Assembly (NCBI GenBank): GCA_963971425.1
Contig: OZ020517.1
Span: 29,530,668 to 29,594,667, forward strand
DNA: 64,000 bases
Reading direction: 5' to 3'
Source of the DNA: Bryoerythrophyllum caledonicum
Taxonomy: Eukaryota; Streptophyta; Bryopsida; Pottiales; Pottiaceae
Part shown: positions 37,015 through 48,906 of the stretch, one piece after another
Layout of the letters: every line of letters begins with the position of its first letter
Position numbering within the stretch: position 1 is the first letter of the stretch
The notes under the pieces: model-generated
Databases searched by the model: none
Told to the model about the DNA's origin: nothing
What the model saw: only the letters and a program-made list of their open reading frames with translations
Position numbers and translations under genes: made by a program

Positions 37015-40000
37015 ATGGAGCATGGTCGGCAAGCTCGCTTCCCACTCAATCACCCCGACCGCATCAAAGCCCGTGACTTAAAACTATTCATGAGAGATGA
37101 AGCTAGGGCAGATAGGGCTGAACTCCAAAAGTACCGATGTCCATGTAATCTCTGTGGTGGCAGAAGGAGACCATATAAAAGAAATACAATATTCAAGCAT
37201 TATACACACCAAGGCAGGCATGGAGCACTTCGCGGTTGGACAGAGGTAATTGTCAAATTTCAACACCCTCGTGTAATTTCTCACAGTATTCCAACTTTTC
37301 CATCTTTACATGAAAATTATTATATTCGAAGCGTATAGTTCCTCTAACTCTAGCTTTACAGGGCAATGATTTTGACTCGTCGGACGAGGAGTGGGAGGCA
37401 CACGTTGGTCCAAATGCACGATCTTTCCTTGGACTACAGGAGCCCATTCAAGAGATCCCTTTAGATTGTGGAGTTGGCATTGCAAGGATGGTAAGGACTG
37501 CATTAGCCGAAGCTGACATCATACATTGCGCCGCATTTAGAGCAACGGCTGAGGCATCCAGAAATAGCGATGATACGGACCATGACCCAGAGCGCGAAAG
37601 TGACATGGAGATGGATAACAACGATGCAGATGCTGATCAAAGCGACAATGAAATGGGTGCCGACAATGGCGTTGATGAAATGCACCTGGGCAGGGGCGGT
37701 ACTCGAGAAGTTGACGGTGAAGAGCAATTTTTTGATTCTAGAGAAAACGGCGATCCAAGTGACGGCATCGATTCGTTTGATGATTCTTCCTCAGATGACG
37801 ATGACTCGTTTGAGGATGAGGGCGAGGATGAAGACCTCGAAGAGATGCTTGGTGAAATCCCAAACGACCGCACAGAGCAAAATCCAGCAATTCATTTGGC
37901 ATCAACATTCCCGGTATACGAGAATTCTGAATTGTCAATGCTTTGTGCAACCTTACTTATATTAAATTGTTGCCGTACGCATGGAGTATCAAATGCATTC
38001 ATCACGGAGATTCTCATGCTTCTAAAAAAGAGTGTTCTACCACAGGGAAACATTTTACCAGGATCTGAATATGAGGCAAGTAAGATATTGAGGAGATTGG
38101 GGTTGTCTTACAATCTAATTCATGCTTGCCCGCGGGGATGCATCCTCTTTAGGGGTGACCTTCAAGATGTAGATGAGTGTCCGATATGCAATAGAAGCAG
38201 ATGGCGCCAGGTGGGTCGGTCAAGGGTCCCAACTCTAGTGCTTCGTCATTTTCCCTTGATCCCAAGACTTCAAAGAATGTTTAGCTCAAGGAAGCTATCT
38301 CGATTGAACTTATGGCACTACTTCCATAGGAGCAACGATGGAAAGATGAGACACACTGCAGACTCTCCTCAATGGAAATTTGTCGACACGCAATTGGAAC
38401 CAGAGGCTGGTGAAGAAATGTTCGGTTCGTCAGATCCCCGACACATACACTTGGGTCTTGCAGCGGATGGCATGAACCCTTGGTCAGTAAAACGGAGCAT
38501 TGACTCTCTCTGGCCGATTATGCTATTCAATTACAACTTACCTCCGTGGCTTGTAACAAAGAGATATTTTGTGATGTTGTCGCTGCTAATTCTACAAAAG
38601 TGAGCGTCACGGGAGAAAATTTTGACGTGTTCCTCCAACCACTGGTTGACGAGCTGCAGATATTGTGGCAAAGAGGAGGAGTTCCAACCAGGGATGCTAG
38701 GGCTTTTCGAGGAATCCGAAACTTCAATCTCCGTGTAGTTCTTATGTGGACATTGCATGACTTTTCCGGATACGGGTTGGTTGCTGGCCTTATGACCAAA
38801 GGATCAAAGGCCTGTCCAATTTGTGGGCCTCATACTATATCAAGATGGTCAACGGTGCTAAGGAAAACTATATATTGCAATTGCCATAGAAGGTATCTTC
38901 AACAAAACCATTATTTTAAGAATGCCCATGCAGCCTTCAACAATGAATCAGACCACGAGGGCGAGCCACAACCACTTACTGGAAACCAGACCATTCGAGG
39001 AGGTCGGGAGACGGAGGCTCACATGGATGCTGGTGGGACATGGAGAGATCCCAACAATCCGGCAAAGCGCCATGGTGTGAAGCGTGTGTCGGCTCTTTTT
39101 CAGCTACCTTACTGGCGGGTGAGAAGTACCAAATCAATAACATGTTGTTTCAATACACCAAGCCTCAGTATAATGTGGTTTCATGACATTGTTTGTAGCG
39201 CTAGATGTTGCTGTAATCACTTATAATATTGTTCCTAACACATTGACGTATATACTTGTTGAAGAACAACGATTGCCAATCAGGAATCTTTTGGATGTTA
39301 TGCACATCGAGAGGAACATTTGCGAAAGTCTTCTTAAGCTTCTATTTGGAAGAAAAGACACTGCGGCATCTAGGAGGGACATGGAGGAAGAGGGTATTAG
39401 AGAGCACCTGTGGATTCATCGTCGAGGCCAACATGTCGGCGGCAACAATTACATGAAGCCTCCAGCGCCTTACGTCTTGACAGTGGAAGAACAAAGAATT
39501 TTCCTTGAACAAGTGCAAAATATGAAGGTACCAACCGGCTATTGCAGAGAAATGAAGAAGCACCTTCTGAACAAAAAAAATTGGTAACATGAAATCTCAT
39601 GACTTCCATATTTTTTTGCAATTCATCTTACCTGTATGCCTGAGACATCTCATGCACCCTGGACCACGCCAAGCCATCATCCGCTTGGGAAGGTTCTTCA
39701 CAATGTTGTGCAAATCAGTTATTGACCCTGTTGACCTTGATCTACTCCATGCATATGCATCAGAGACACTTTGCTTAATGGAAATTTGGTTTCCACCATC
39801 AATATTTGACATCATGTTTCATCTACCAATACACCTAGTTAGACAAATCAAGAAATGTGGCCCTATTGCGAATGCATGGTGCTACCCGGTGGAAAGACAC
39901 ATGAGCATATACAAAGCTTATCTTAGAAAACGTGCAAATCCAGAAGCGACCATAGCCAATGCATACTTGTATGAAGAATCGCTAGGATTTTGCACGGAGT

Positions 40001-41390
40001 ACTTCAAGCTCTATCCCCACACAAGGCGGCGCGTGTGGGATGACGACGAAGAACTTGCAAATGCTTCGGAGGTCTTGGAAGGAGCGTCAACACCGCGTGA
40101 ACTTACAGTTGAAGAGCAGAGGGGCATCCACTCATGGATAATTCAAAACTCAGCAGCCACAACGGATCCATGGAGGTAACATTCACATTTTGCATTAATA
40201 GCCGAGGTTGCTAATTTTCAAGTAGCGTAAAAACCTGTCTTCTGTCGCCAATGGCCATAGTTTTGATTGGACCTTGTTGTACATGACCTAGCTAGAATGC
40301 TACAATATGCCACGGACAAGACATGAGAATCACTAATGTATGCATCATTTGTCCCGCAGGCAATATCAAAGACTTCAATTCGAGCTCGACACGTCACGCT
40401 TGAATTTTCGGGCAGCCGCCGCGGCACGGGGATTGCCACGGAGGGAGCAAATTTGCTATCCAGAAAACATGCATGAAGAATTGCCCGACTTCATAGAATG
40501 GTTGCATGCCTACACAACCAACCTGGTCCGGGCTCGGGGTGCTCAGAACGTAGACATGGAGCTAAGGCGGCTATCAAGTCTCCCATCAAGAGATGCGCAT
40601 TGCTATAAACAGATTTGGGCGTACGGAAACCACTTCCGGGTGCAGGACGATGAATTTGATAATGGATTTCTCACACAAGACTATGGAATTGCTAGCATTT
40701 TTGGAGCAGAAGAAGGTCGGTCAGCTGGCATCAGCATGGTGGGCGTGCTGAAAGAGATCATAGTTGTGCGTTACTCGGCAAGAAGGAGGATCGTTTTTAG
40801 AGGGTCATGGATCCGAAATGACCACAACTATCGTCCATCTACCACAGTTGACGACTATGGATTCACACTTGTGAGGTACCATGACAGGATTGCTTCTACT
40901 AGAGAACCATACGTACTGCCTGCCACGGTCCGTCAAGTAAGCAACTTGACCACATCTAGCACCCATTGTTACCATTTGTATGGCACATATATAATATGTT
41001 GTATTGTAATCAAGTTTAAGACAAATTGGTGACATAATACCCTCTCTAATAACAATGGTGATCTTCAAAAATTCTTGCTAGGTGTTCTTTGTCAAGGACT
41101 GGCTACACCCTCAATGGAGAATTGTCCTACAAAAGGAGCCGCGATCCAGACGCATTGTTGATGGAACAGACAAGCAAATACTTGGAATTTGTGGCGATCT
41201 TGCTGGAATGCACTTGCCTGGAGACCTGAATGGAGTGGAGTTCCAACCCCCCCTCGTCGACATTGGCTTGGCAGTACCTACAGTAGAGATTCAACAACTA
41301 AATGCACTTGTTGATGGGAGGAGACCTTCGGCCAATGGTGTGGGCAGGGGGCGGGGTCGTCGAGGGCGTCGGCAACGCCGCGGAGTTTGA
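37015..41390 (+). pseudogene. CACTA TNP2-type transposase
   Basis: Catalytic transposase of En/Spm-type elements. Exon 1 (37015-37245) has the Transpos_assoc zinc motif CPCNLC with a following H. Exon 2 (37362-39118) carries the Transposase_21/TNP2 core: LLLKKSVLPQ-type segment, CPIC motif, NYNLPPWL, then FDVFLQPLVDELQILW. Later exons hold LDVMHIERNICESLL and MKSHDFHIFLQ (DUF4218; about 39270-40175). Exons 40360-40936 and 41082-41390 form the DUF4216-type C-terminus (PYVLPATVRQVFFVKDW). An acidic low-complexity stretch lies at 37.6-37.85 kb. Two frameshifts are seen: near 38600 and in an A8 run near 39577. The product would be broken, unless these are assembly errors. Family assignment is strong. 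Confidence 0.85.
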
Positions 41391-43330
41391 AGTTGATCAA
41401 ACCATCAAACAACATCTTTCATGAGTTTGCCCAAGACGCCAACAATTATTGTTGGTAAATTACTTGCCCGAAAGTGAATATTAAAAAGTTGATCTTTGTG
41501 CTTATAATGATTCAATTTGCATTTCTATCTCAAACCAATGTACTATAGTATCATAGGAAAACCATTCAAAGAATAATTTTAATAAGGGAATTAGCTAACA
41601 ATATTAGAAGTTCTATTGTCACCCACCACTCAACTCCCATCTACTAGACCTATGCTGAGCCACTGAATAGGCCTTTGAAAAAGTACCCGTTTCACAACTA
41701 GAAAGTACAAAGTCCATGCTATGAGGACCAGTTTTGGTTCAATATTGGATCTGTGGAAGACTTTCCAATTTTCATGTATGTATTCTTTGCAATATGAGCA
41801 CTACCTTGGCTGTTCCTAGAAAGGTCTATTGATTGGTTGTAGGTTTCAGGGTAGAATGGAGGTTTTCAATATATAAAAATTAAATTGCATAAGGATAAAA
41901 CTCCCAAATGTTTGCAAATTATATGTCATAACCTTAATTTTCTACAAAAATATGAATTTCATCTGTAGGCAAATGTGAAGAGTCAACGCTAGCTTTTCCT
42001 TAAGTGGTTGATTATAAGACATCTCATGTTATAACGAGGTGAGTGTTTATAGTATGATCGTCCAGTGCAAGGTAGAGGATCGAGAGGCTGTTTCAATTGT
42101 AGGTCGTGATAGGCCCTGCTATTGTTGGAGGCACTTAGGCCTTACAATGAAGGATTGTACCAAAGGTTGAACTCGATGAAGACAATGCTCAACGGGCTCG
42201 CTGGGGTTGTGAATGACGAAGTGTTCATTAACAGGAAGACCTATCAAAAAGTCTTCAGAAGTATGTGAGTCATCCAATGCATCTTTTTTCTAAGTCACCC
42301 AAGGTTTAAATCCCATACCTCTTCATTATTTATGAAACTCCTCTTTCCTCACTCCTCGTGGAAGACTTTTTGAGAGATTGGTTTTCTTTCTTGTGCTAGA
42401 AAAGGCAACATTAGTTTGTAAGTGAGAGCTATCGTATTTAGGGCTGGTTTTAGTTATGAGAAAAGAGGTAAAAAATATTTGGAATCTTTGCATCACTTTG
42501 CCAGGTGCGTGATCTTAACTTTGGAGGGTTTTATTTCTCATGCAGAGAGATTGTGTTACTTGTGGTGACGTCGTTGAATTTGATGCTCATCATTCTTGGA
42601 TTTGATATGGTGCTCAATACCCTTGCTTTTCTTTAGAACGTTGTCATTGCATTGAAGAGGTTTGATGGACTAAGTTTAAGGTAGAGAATTAACCAATTTC
42701 TTGGATGTTTTCAGGAGTACAACATCAACGTTTCTGAGATGGAGGCGCTTCATTTACTTGTAAGTAACACTCCTTCTTTTAAGGCATGTGTTGTGCGTTA
42801 TCACGATTCATGGTTGGAGTTGATAGGATTTGTCGGTTCTATTGCACCAATATCGTTGTCGCATGGATGTTCACCGCATTGACAAATGGATAATGTTTGG
42901 ATTCATTCTACGCTGTTAACTACTAAGTTTATGCGCTTGACCTTTCCCAAATTTGATCCCACAACAAAATAAATACACTTTTGTTTCTACGTACAAAAGT
43001 TGTGAATATAGATGCTGGGCGGAGACAGCTCATTCCGCAGTTCAGAAGTGATCCAAATTGTCTTAAACCACGGCAAACTTTTAAAATATTCAGGAAAAAA
43101 AGAATTCAAATTACATAAAATAATTTAATTTGCACAAAATCATACGATCATGAGATTTTCACACGTCACAATGATGACGTTGATGAGGGGCACTTGAAAC
43201 CAATACCTCCAGTTGATACATGCCCGGATTGGAGCTATATATGGAAGAGCTTGGCTCTCACTAAGACGTATAATTATGTTTCTTATTTTCAGTTATATTC
43301 CTACAAGAGTTTTATTCTTTCATATAGGGA
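41391..43330. other. CACTA interior, possible zinc-knuckle relic
   Basis: No intact gene. At about 42090-42175 (+) a broken stretch reads GCFNC ... CWRHLGLTMKDC with two stops between. It is reminiscent of a retroelement gag zinc knuckle but too short to assign. Confidence 0.3.
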
Positions 43331-43339
43331 CGTGCATAG

Positions 43340-45425
43340 ATTGTGCGCATTGCATGTTGTGTTTTCCAAGTACAACAGGAATACATTTGTGTCGGTGGAA
43401 GCAATCATTACCAACAATTTTGATCTCCTTTTTGATGGGATGGAAATTAAGTCTGCAGTACACATGTTCCTAACCACTTGAAATGTAGATGTTGCTCGGA
43501 ACAAGGAGGAAGTGGAAGACCTCTTGGAAATGATCACAGAAGAGGATTTGAACAAATGTATCAGGTTTTTTTTTCATTACAATTGCACTTTTGCACATGA
43601 TTCCATAAATATTGAACACATTTGAACCAGATGAGGGAGCTTTGGTTGGCTCCTTTTGTGCGGCTGGAAGTGGACTACGACATGCCTCTTGAAGTGGTTC
43701 AGCGGTTGACATTGGAGTTGGGCCTTAGTTATCAAGATGACGTCTACACTATCTATGGGCCCATGGCCTTGGGAGGTGAGAATGCTATCCTTGAGCACTT
43801 ACGTCCACAATGCTAGATTGATGGGTAATACTTAGCTCTGATTAATCATAATTCAATAGATCTTTACCAAGGCATTAGAGTTATATATATGTAATGTAAG
43901 ACAAAGCTGACACCATGATTTTGAACCTCTTTTCTCATTTTTAACCATTCAAATAGGTCTGAGTTAATCTTTAATCAACTCAAAGAGGGAAAAAGGCCGC
44001 TAAGATTCATGACCTCTCCTTGTTCCTTCTCACAAGAGGCTAAAAGTAGTTCTAACTAAAGTTTAGACACCACCTAATTCTTCCACACTTAATAAGGATT
44101 CCACACCAAGGTTTTTCATCAATCTAATTGCTTTTAAGAGTAGTATTAGAAATCAAATGAGGGATATCTTATTGATACTTTGGGTGACTTTACAAGTGTC
44201 TTGACATAAACTCGTTGATAATGATACCTTGACTTGTTTCTATGAACAGAGCTGGATTCATTACCATTCAAGCTTGAGGTGAACTCGTTGCTTGTTTACA
44301 TGCCATAGACGGCAAAGATCCATCCTCGATTACAAGGGTTAAGTCTACTTCAAAAATTCTTCTTTATTGTTGTCAAATCTTAATTTCTTGGTTTCATCAT
44401 CTATTTTACCCTTGTTCGGAGGCTAATGTTTTCGAAGTCATAAAGAAAGGGATATTCTTCTTCATCATGCTTACCACAATTTTGTGAGAAATATCGAGCA
44501 CTTTGTAGAAGCAACGGCCAATGACCCAAAGGTACCAATTCATCCGTTGCTTTCGTGAGCTAATTAAAGAAGGGGTTGGGTTTCAATCTGGTGTTGAATT
44601 CCTGAAAGTTTTCTTGGAATGACATGTGGCAACAATGAAGGCCATTCTGTATGGTACCAACATCGATAGCCCAATCATCTCTGCTTTGGCGAACGCCGCT
44701 GAAGTTGGAAAGCAGGTTAGTTCAAGTGTAAGATATTATATATAGAAATTTAGAGATTTTTGAGTTCTCATTATCTAACAATTGCATACTCTTGGTTTCA
44801 AGTGGATGTTTTGGTGGAGTTGAAGGTTTGAGTTGATGAGGTTTAAAATATGGGATTTGCACAAAATTTGGAAGTAATTGAGTTGCTTAGATCGATCTTG
44901 GTGACTCGCATTGATATCTTATTATTGAACAGTTTGCTAACTGTTGGGTCATGTAGGATGTTAGGTGCAACGTTGCTTATGGGTTGGTGGGGCTCAAGAC
45001 ACACTGTAAATGCATCATGGTATTACGGAAGGTAGTACTACAGCTCTTCACTTCCTGTGAATAATTTTGTTTGTCTCTTGTTCTACTCGACTACCGACTA
45101 TTGATCTATCATTTAGGGACTAGGAATTACAATCCTCGGACAACGTCCATCTACATAGACTTTGGACTTCTCAACTGCGATCCTCATAATCTCGGGATAG
45201 ACTTTGCAGAAATTTTCAAGTACTTGAATGGTTATCATAGACAGGTGCCATTCAACAAAACGTATAATTTATTGGATCTACTTCTGAGTTCACCTTGCTG
45301 CTTTGGTCACAGTTTCCAATCCAACCCAAGGGAGTCATCTTGGAGGTTGCCTATTGCAAGTTGTTAATAAGTTGCTCCAAGACAATGCGCAATGAGTTCA
45401 TTTGGTTGGTAGAGAGGTACTCTTC
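43340..45425 (+). pseudogene. PPK1: Polyphosphate kinase 1 (PPK1) gene fragment, intron-containing
   Basis: PPK1 makes inorganic polyphosphate from ATP. Pieces in PPK1 order lie on the + strand: FVSVEAII ... LLFDGMEIKSA (43390-43480) and DVARNKEEVEDLLEMI (about 43490-43560); VRLEVDYDMP ... LGLSYQDDVY (43660-43750); DILLHHAYHNFVRNIEHFVEA and DPKV (44450-44540); ILYGTNIDSPIISALANAAE (44640-44715); VDVLVELK (44800); AYGLVGLKTHCKCIMVLR (44975-45028), holding the His of the motif phosphorylated in bacterial PPK1; GTRNYNPRTTSIYIDFGLL (45115-45175); and TMRNEFIWLVERY (45380-45420). Stops (TGA near 43480, others at 44.83-44.86 kb) and frame changes make it a pseudogene. Intron-like gaps indicate capture from genomic DNA by the CACTA. 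The N-terminal part is absent. Confidence 0.8.
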
Positions 45426-45520
45426 TATCCAAATTAGGGCCGTTCTTGTGTATCTCAAGTGTAAGAACTTGTCACGCGTCTTTCCTATCTTATCTAGAAT
45501 GTGAATCTATGAAGCCCTAT

Positions 45521-45858
45521 CACTAACACAGAAGTGGCAAAAAAAACCGCACTAGAATTCGAGTTGCGGTTCTTTTGACCACGCTATCGAAAAAGTGCTG
45601 AATTGTTCCTAAAATGAGTTGTCCCGGTTTATTGGCCATAAGTCCCTCATTTTGGGAATTTTTTGGACGTGTAATATACGGTTGAAAGCGCGTTTTTAAG
45701 ACGCTTCCAACGGTATCTTACAAGTCCAAACAATCCCAACAATGGGGGAGTTATGGCCTAAAATCTGGGACAACCCGTTTAGAAACAGTTCAGCACTGTT
45801 CCGACAGCGTGGACAAAACAACCGCAACTCTATACAAACAAGAAGGGGGGTACTAGAG
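45521..45858. mobile_element. Fold-back mini-CACTA (338 bp)
   Basis: Begins CACTAACACAGAAGTGGC and shares the ccgcact ... gcggttcttttgaccacg core with the big element's TIR. Its two arms are complementary over about 150 bp, meeting in an aagcgcg/cgctt centre near 45690-45715. The last 25 bp of the right arm are degenerate (reverse strand CTCTAGTAC), and no target duplication is seen. It may be a nested MITE or a rearranged old terminus. Confidence 0.65.
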
Positions 45859-47140
45859 AACGAGCAATACTGGATTTTGGATGCCGCTCATAAATGAGTA
45901 GCAGTGGAATTCCATTGCCATTGAATTTTGAGTGGCATTGGATTATGAGTGGCACTAGATTTTTAGTGGCAATAGAATATGAGCAACCTTGGATTTTGAG
46001 CGGCATTGGAAAACAATCAACATTGGACGTTTAGCGATACAGGAAAGCGAGAGGCACTAGAATACGTGTGACAATATAAAACAAGTGGCATTGAAGTTTT
46101 GCTTGACAATGGATCCAAGTAGCAATGATTCCCACATTACAGTCAATGATTTGGGATGAAAATGCAATTTGAGAGGATGATTTCATATGGATTCCATGTG
46201 ACACTTGAATCTTAGTTGTCCGACTGCAGTGAATTTTGAATGACAACATGCATTGAAGTTACGATATCAATTATTAATTATTAGATGCATGCGCAAGTCA
46301 CTCATATGCATGTTGTTAATTAGGTGCTCACATGCAATAATACTATATGCCTCCAATACAACAACGTAACATGTTGTACAACGTAAGCCATTTAATATGC
46401 TATCGTTAATGACTTTGTGTAAGGTTGATTGATTGATGGTATGATGACTCATATTGGACGTCCTAACATTTTGAAAAGTTGAATGTGGATGATGATCAAT
46501 TTGTTGAAAAATAAATGTTGAATATTGCAAATGTCTTGTACACTGGATTTTAAGTGGCACTAGAAAACGAGGAGTACTAGATTTTGGGTGCCGCTAAAAA
46601 AAGAGTGGCATTGGATTGTGAGTGGCACTAGATTTTGAGTGGCACTAGATCTTGAGTGGCACTAGATCTTGAGTGGCACTAGATCTTGAGTGGCACTAGA
46701 TCTTAAGTGGCACTAGAAAACAAGCGACCTTGGATTTTGAGAGGCACTAAAAAACAAGCAACACTGGACTATGACCCTGTGAGTGATACTAGAAAACGAG
46801 AGGTGCTGGAAAACAAGTGGCACTAGAAAACGAGTGGCACTGAAGTTCTCTTTGACAATGAATCCAATTAAGTAGCAATATATATGGTTCTTACATGACA
46901 ATCAATTTGAGATTAAAATGCAATTTGAGATGATTGTTTCATATGGATTTCATGTGATATAGCTTAAATCTTATAAAGTTGTCTCACTGCAATGAATTTT
47001 TAATGACAACGTACAGCCATTGAAGTTATTAAATAGATGCATGTACAATATGTCATTCATATGCATGTTGTTAGAATATGCTCACATGCAATAATATGCC
47101 TCCAATATGACAATGTAACACGCTTTACAACATATTCAGA
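45859..47140. repeat. CACTA right subterminal region: 750-bp tandem duplication
   Basis: The stretch from about 45870-46390 recurs at about 46565-47140 with an offset of about 750 bp (shared markers ggcattgaagtt, tcatatggat, tatgcatgttgtta, acatgcaataata). Both halves start with clusters of gagtggcactaga-like words. Short clustered subterminal motifs of this kind are the usual TNPA-binding sites in CACTA elements. Confidence 0.75.
46619..46708. repeat. 17-bp tandem repeat, candidate TNPA-binding sites
   Basis: Five near-perfect head-to-tail copies of gagtggcactagatctt, about 600 bp from the right terminus. Binding role is inferred from position. Confidence 0.85.
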
Positions 47141-47277
47141 ACCAATTGCTAGATACTTGTTTCATATTTATCAATTATTACCTCCAACAAAAATAAAATT
47201 ATAAGTCAAGAATGCGCAATAAATTATGCGACAATGGAAATATCCAATCCATTGTCACAAGAAATCCTAAATTTTGG
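47141..47277. other. CACTA right subterminal spacer
   Basis: Short AT-rich stretch between the duplicated subterminal block and the right TIR; no gene. Confidence 0.4.
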
Positions 47278-47365
47278 CACTCGATTTCCACCTACCAAAA
47301 ACGTGGTCAAAAGAACCGAAGTGGTGAATCCAGTGCGGTTTTTTTTTCCCACTTTTGTACTAGTG
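47278..47365 (-). repeat. CACTA right terminal inverted repeat
   Basis: 88 bp complementary to 5284-5371, with three mismatches; ends ...GTACTAGTG followed by the cat duplication. Confidence 0.9.
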
Positions 47366-47368
47366 CAT
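47366..47368. repeat. Target-site duplication (cat), right copy
   Basis: Matches 5281-5283 on the other side of the CACTA element. Confidence 0.85.
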
Positions 47369-48906
47369 CAATCCATCCCACTGTCGATAACGGAAGTGCG
47401 AGAATGCCAACCATAGATCAAGGTGTTGAAACTCGTTTTCCGAGACTGCTCCCGACGAAGCCCACCATGCACGAATAGATTGGTATAATCTATCAGCCTC
47501 CTCCATTGTGCTTGCCTTCCTGTACTGGTGGCACAGTGCCTTGTGTTGCTCTCGTAAAGGTCCTTCCGTGATGAACTTGTCAGAATGCTTCACCATTGAT
47601 TGTGCCCAGTGGAATTGGCACGTGCGTTCTTTATCGACCATCACTTCGTCCTTGTTGCCGCTACCATAAATAATCCGAACAACAATCCAATTAGCTTGGA
47701 CACTGTCTGCCATGAAACCTTTGAATTGTGGTGACGAAGTCCATGTCGAGCCATTATAGCGTTGAGATTTTTCCAGAATAACATCTGCGCTGTCGCATCC
47801 TCCGACTCCATATCACAGCATGCAATGCTCATGACACGACGGTAGGTGGCGTTATACACATGGCATGCCATAGTTGTCCACTGCTTCACATGTTTAACAT
47901 GATCAAACATCAACCATGCGTGTTCCAGGTCACCGCCTTTTTGCATACACTTAACCAAATCCACGTCAGAACTCGGTCCAACTTCGGACATCTTGAAGAC
48001 AAATACCTTTTCTGAATCATCACCTTGTCCTGGAAACATGTTCTTATGAACAAATGCCGAATTGCTAAGTCCCCGTAACCTCGTGATCTTGTCTAATACG
48101 CCATACTTCTTAAGGTATCGGAATGAGACCACTTTGTTACGAATACTTGGAGATCCCATGTCCTTGCACTTATCTAACATTGGAACTAACTCTTCAAAAC
48201 TAAGTTGTCTCTCTGGATCGTCCTCTTCGCGCAGCAAGAACTCTCCCACAAGGTCCCTACTCGCCTCTAAAACTATTGAACTTTTAGTGGCAAGAGGGGT
48301 TCTTTGAATTTGATCACTAATTAAGGAGTTGATACGCTCCTTGACGTCTCGATAATCCCCTACTCTTACGGGATGGTCGTGTGACCCTGGATGAATACAA
48401 GTACGTGTAATATTGTGCTTGCTCGAAACATAATAAACTATAGCAAGGCATGATGCAAGACATGAGGGAGGCATGTGACATATTTTGTAGACCAATGTCG
48501 AGCCCAGGGGAGGTACCTGACCTGGAGTGAATGGATGCGGCCTAACTCCTTCGAATTCTGTAACATTAAACGGTGCGGTTCGATGGTCTCTTCGAAGGAA
48601 TTAACAATCAAGATTGTCGCATCGTAGGTGCCCGACACACTTGGAAGTCCGAAAATGTAGTCCGTCGTCATTGATGATATTCGTTGTGATAGTCTTCGTC
48701 CACACGTGTCCATCGTATCTCTTGTCTATGCCATGCATGAGCTTTGCTTGAGTAGATGACGCCGACGGTTGTGCAGGAGGAAGCTCAAAAATGACATTGC
48801 CATTCAATTGGTGAGGAAGATAGTCCACTTATACATGGCGCATTCTATCGTAATCTAGAAGTTTCAAGGGATTCTTACAACCTGGACGTTGACGCAGCTT
48901 GTAGAG
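47369..48906 (-). pseudogene. MULE-transposase/SWIM-type gene, 5' half
   Basis: On the - strand from about 48906, one frame runs GIDKRYDGHVWTKTI (48.73 kb), MPPSCLASC (48.46 kb) and then a MULE transposase region: WTTMACHVYNATYRRVMSIA (47.88 kb), CCDMESEDATAQ, and after a frame change ADSVQANW (47.70 kb) and CQFHWAQSM. It closes at AWWASSGAVSEN ... SHFRYRQWDG, where the CACTA enters. The gene then continues at 5280-3734 with its SWIM finger. Breaks: stops near 48830 and 48600 and a 1-nt frameshift near 47720. This is a decayed Mutator-like transposase or derived gene. Terminal repeats of a MULE were not found, so a former host gene is possible. Confidence 0.75.

Larger units (their letters stand above)
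5284..47365. mobile_element. 42.1-kb CACTA (En/Spm) transposon
   Basis: The ends are 88-bp inverted repeats starting CACTAGTACAAAAGTGGG (5284-5371 and 47278-47365) with only three mismatches by eye. They are flanked by cat on both sides. The element interrupts a MULE/SWIM gene: the - strand frame stops at 47369 and resumes at 5280 just before a splice donor, so removing the element rejoins one gene. Inside are TNP2 (+) and Transposase_24 (-) transposase genes, a PPK1 pseudogene, a zinc-finger dioxygenase gene, other gene-like fragments and nested MITEs. At 42 kb it is far larger than the usual 5-20 kb. The transposase genes are frameshifted, so it is probably non-autonomous now. Confidence 0.85.

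Noticed and set aside
37503..37950. - strand ORFs opposite the acidic part of TNP2
   Set aside because: Shadows of the Asp/Glu-rich coding stretch; no domain.
43340..45425. Bacterial contamination as the source of PPK1 motifs
   Set aside because: The motifs are separated by intron-like gaps, carry plant-like AT-rich flanks and lie within a bounded CACTA element.
5284..45858. CACTA element ending at the fold-back at 45858 rather than 47365
   Set aside because: The fold-back's right end is degenerate and lacks a cat duplication, whereas 47365 matches the left TIR over 88 bp and restores the interrupted gene.
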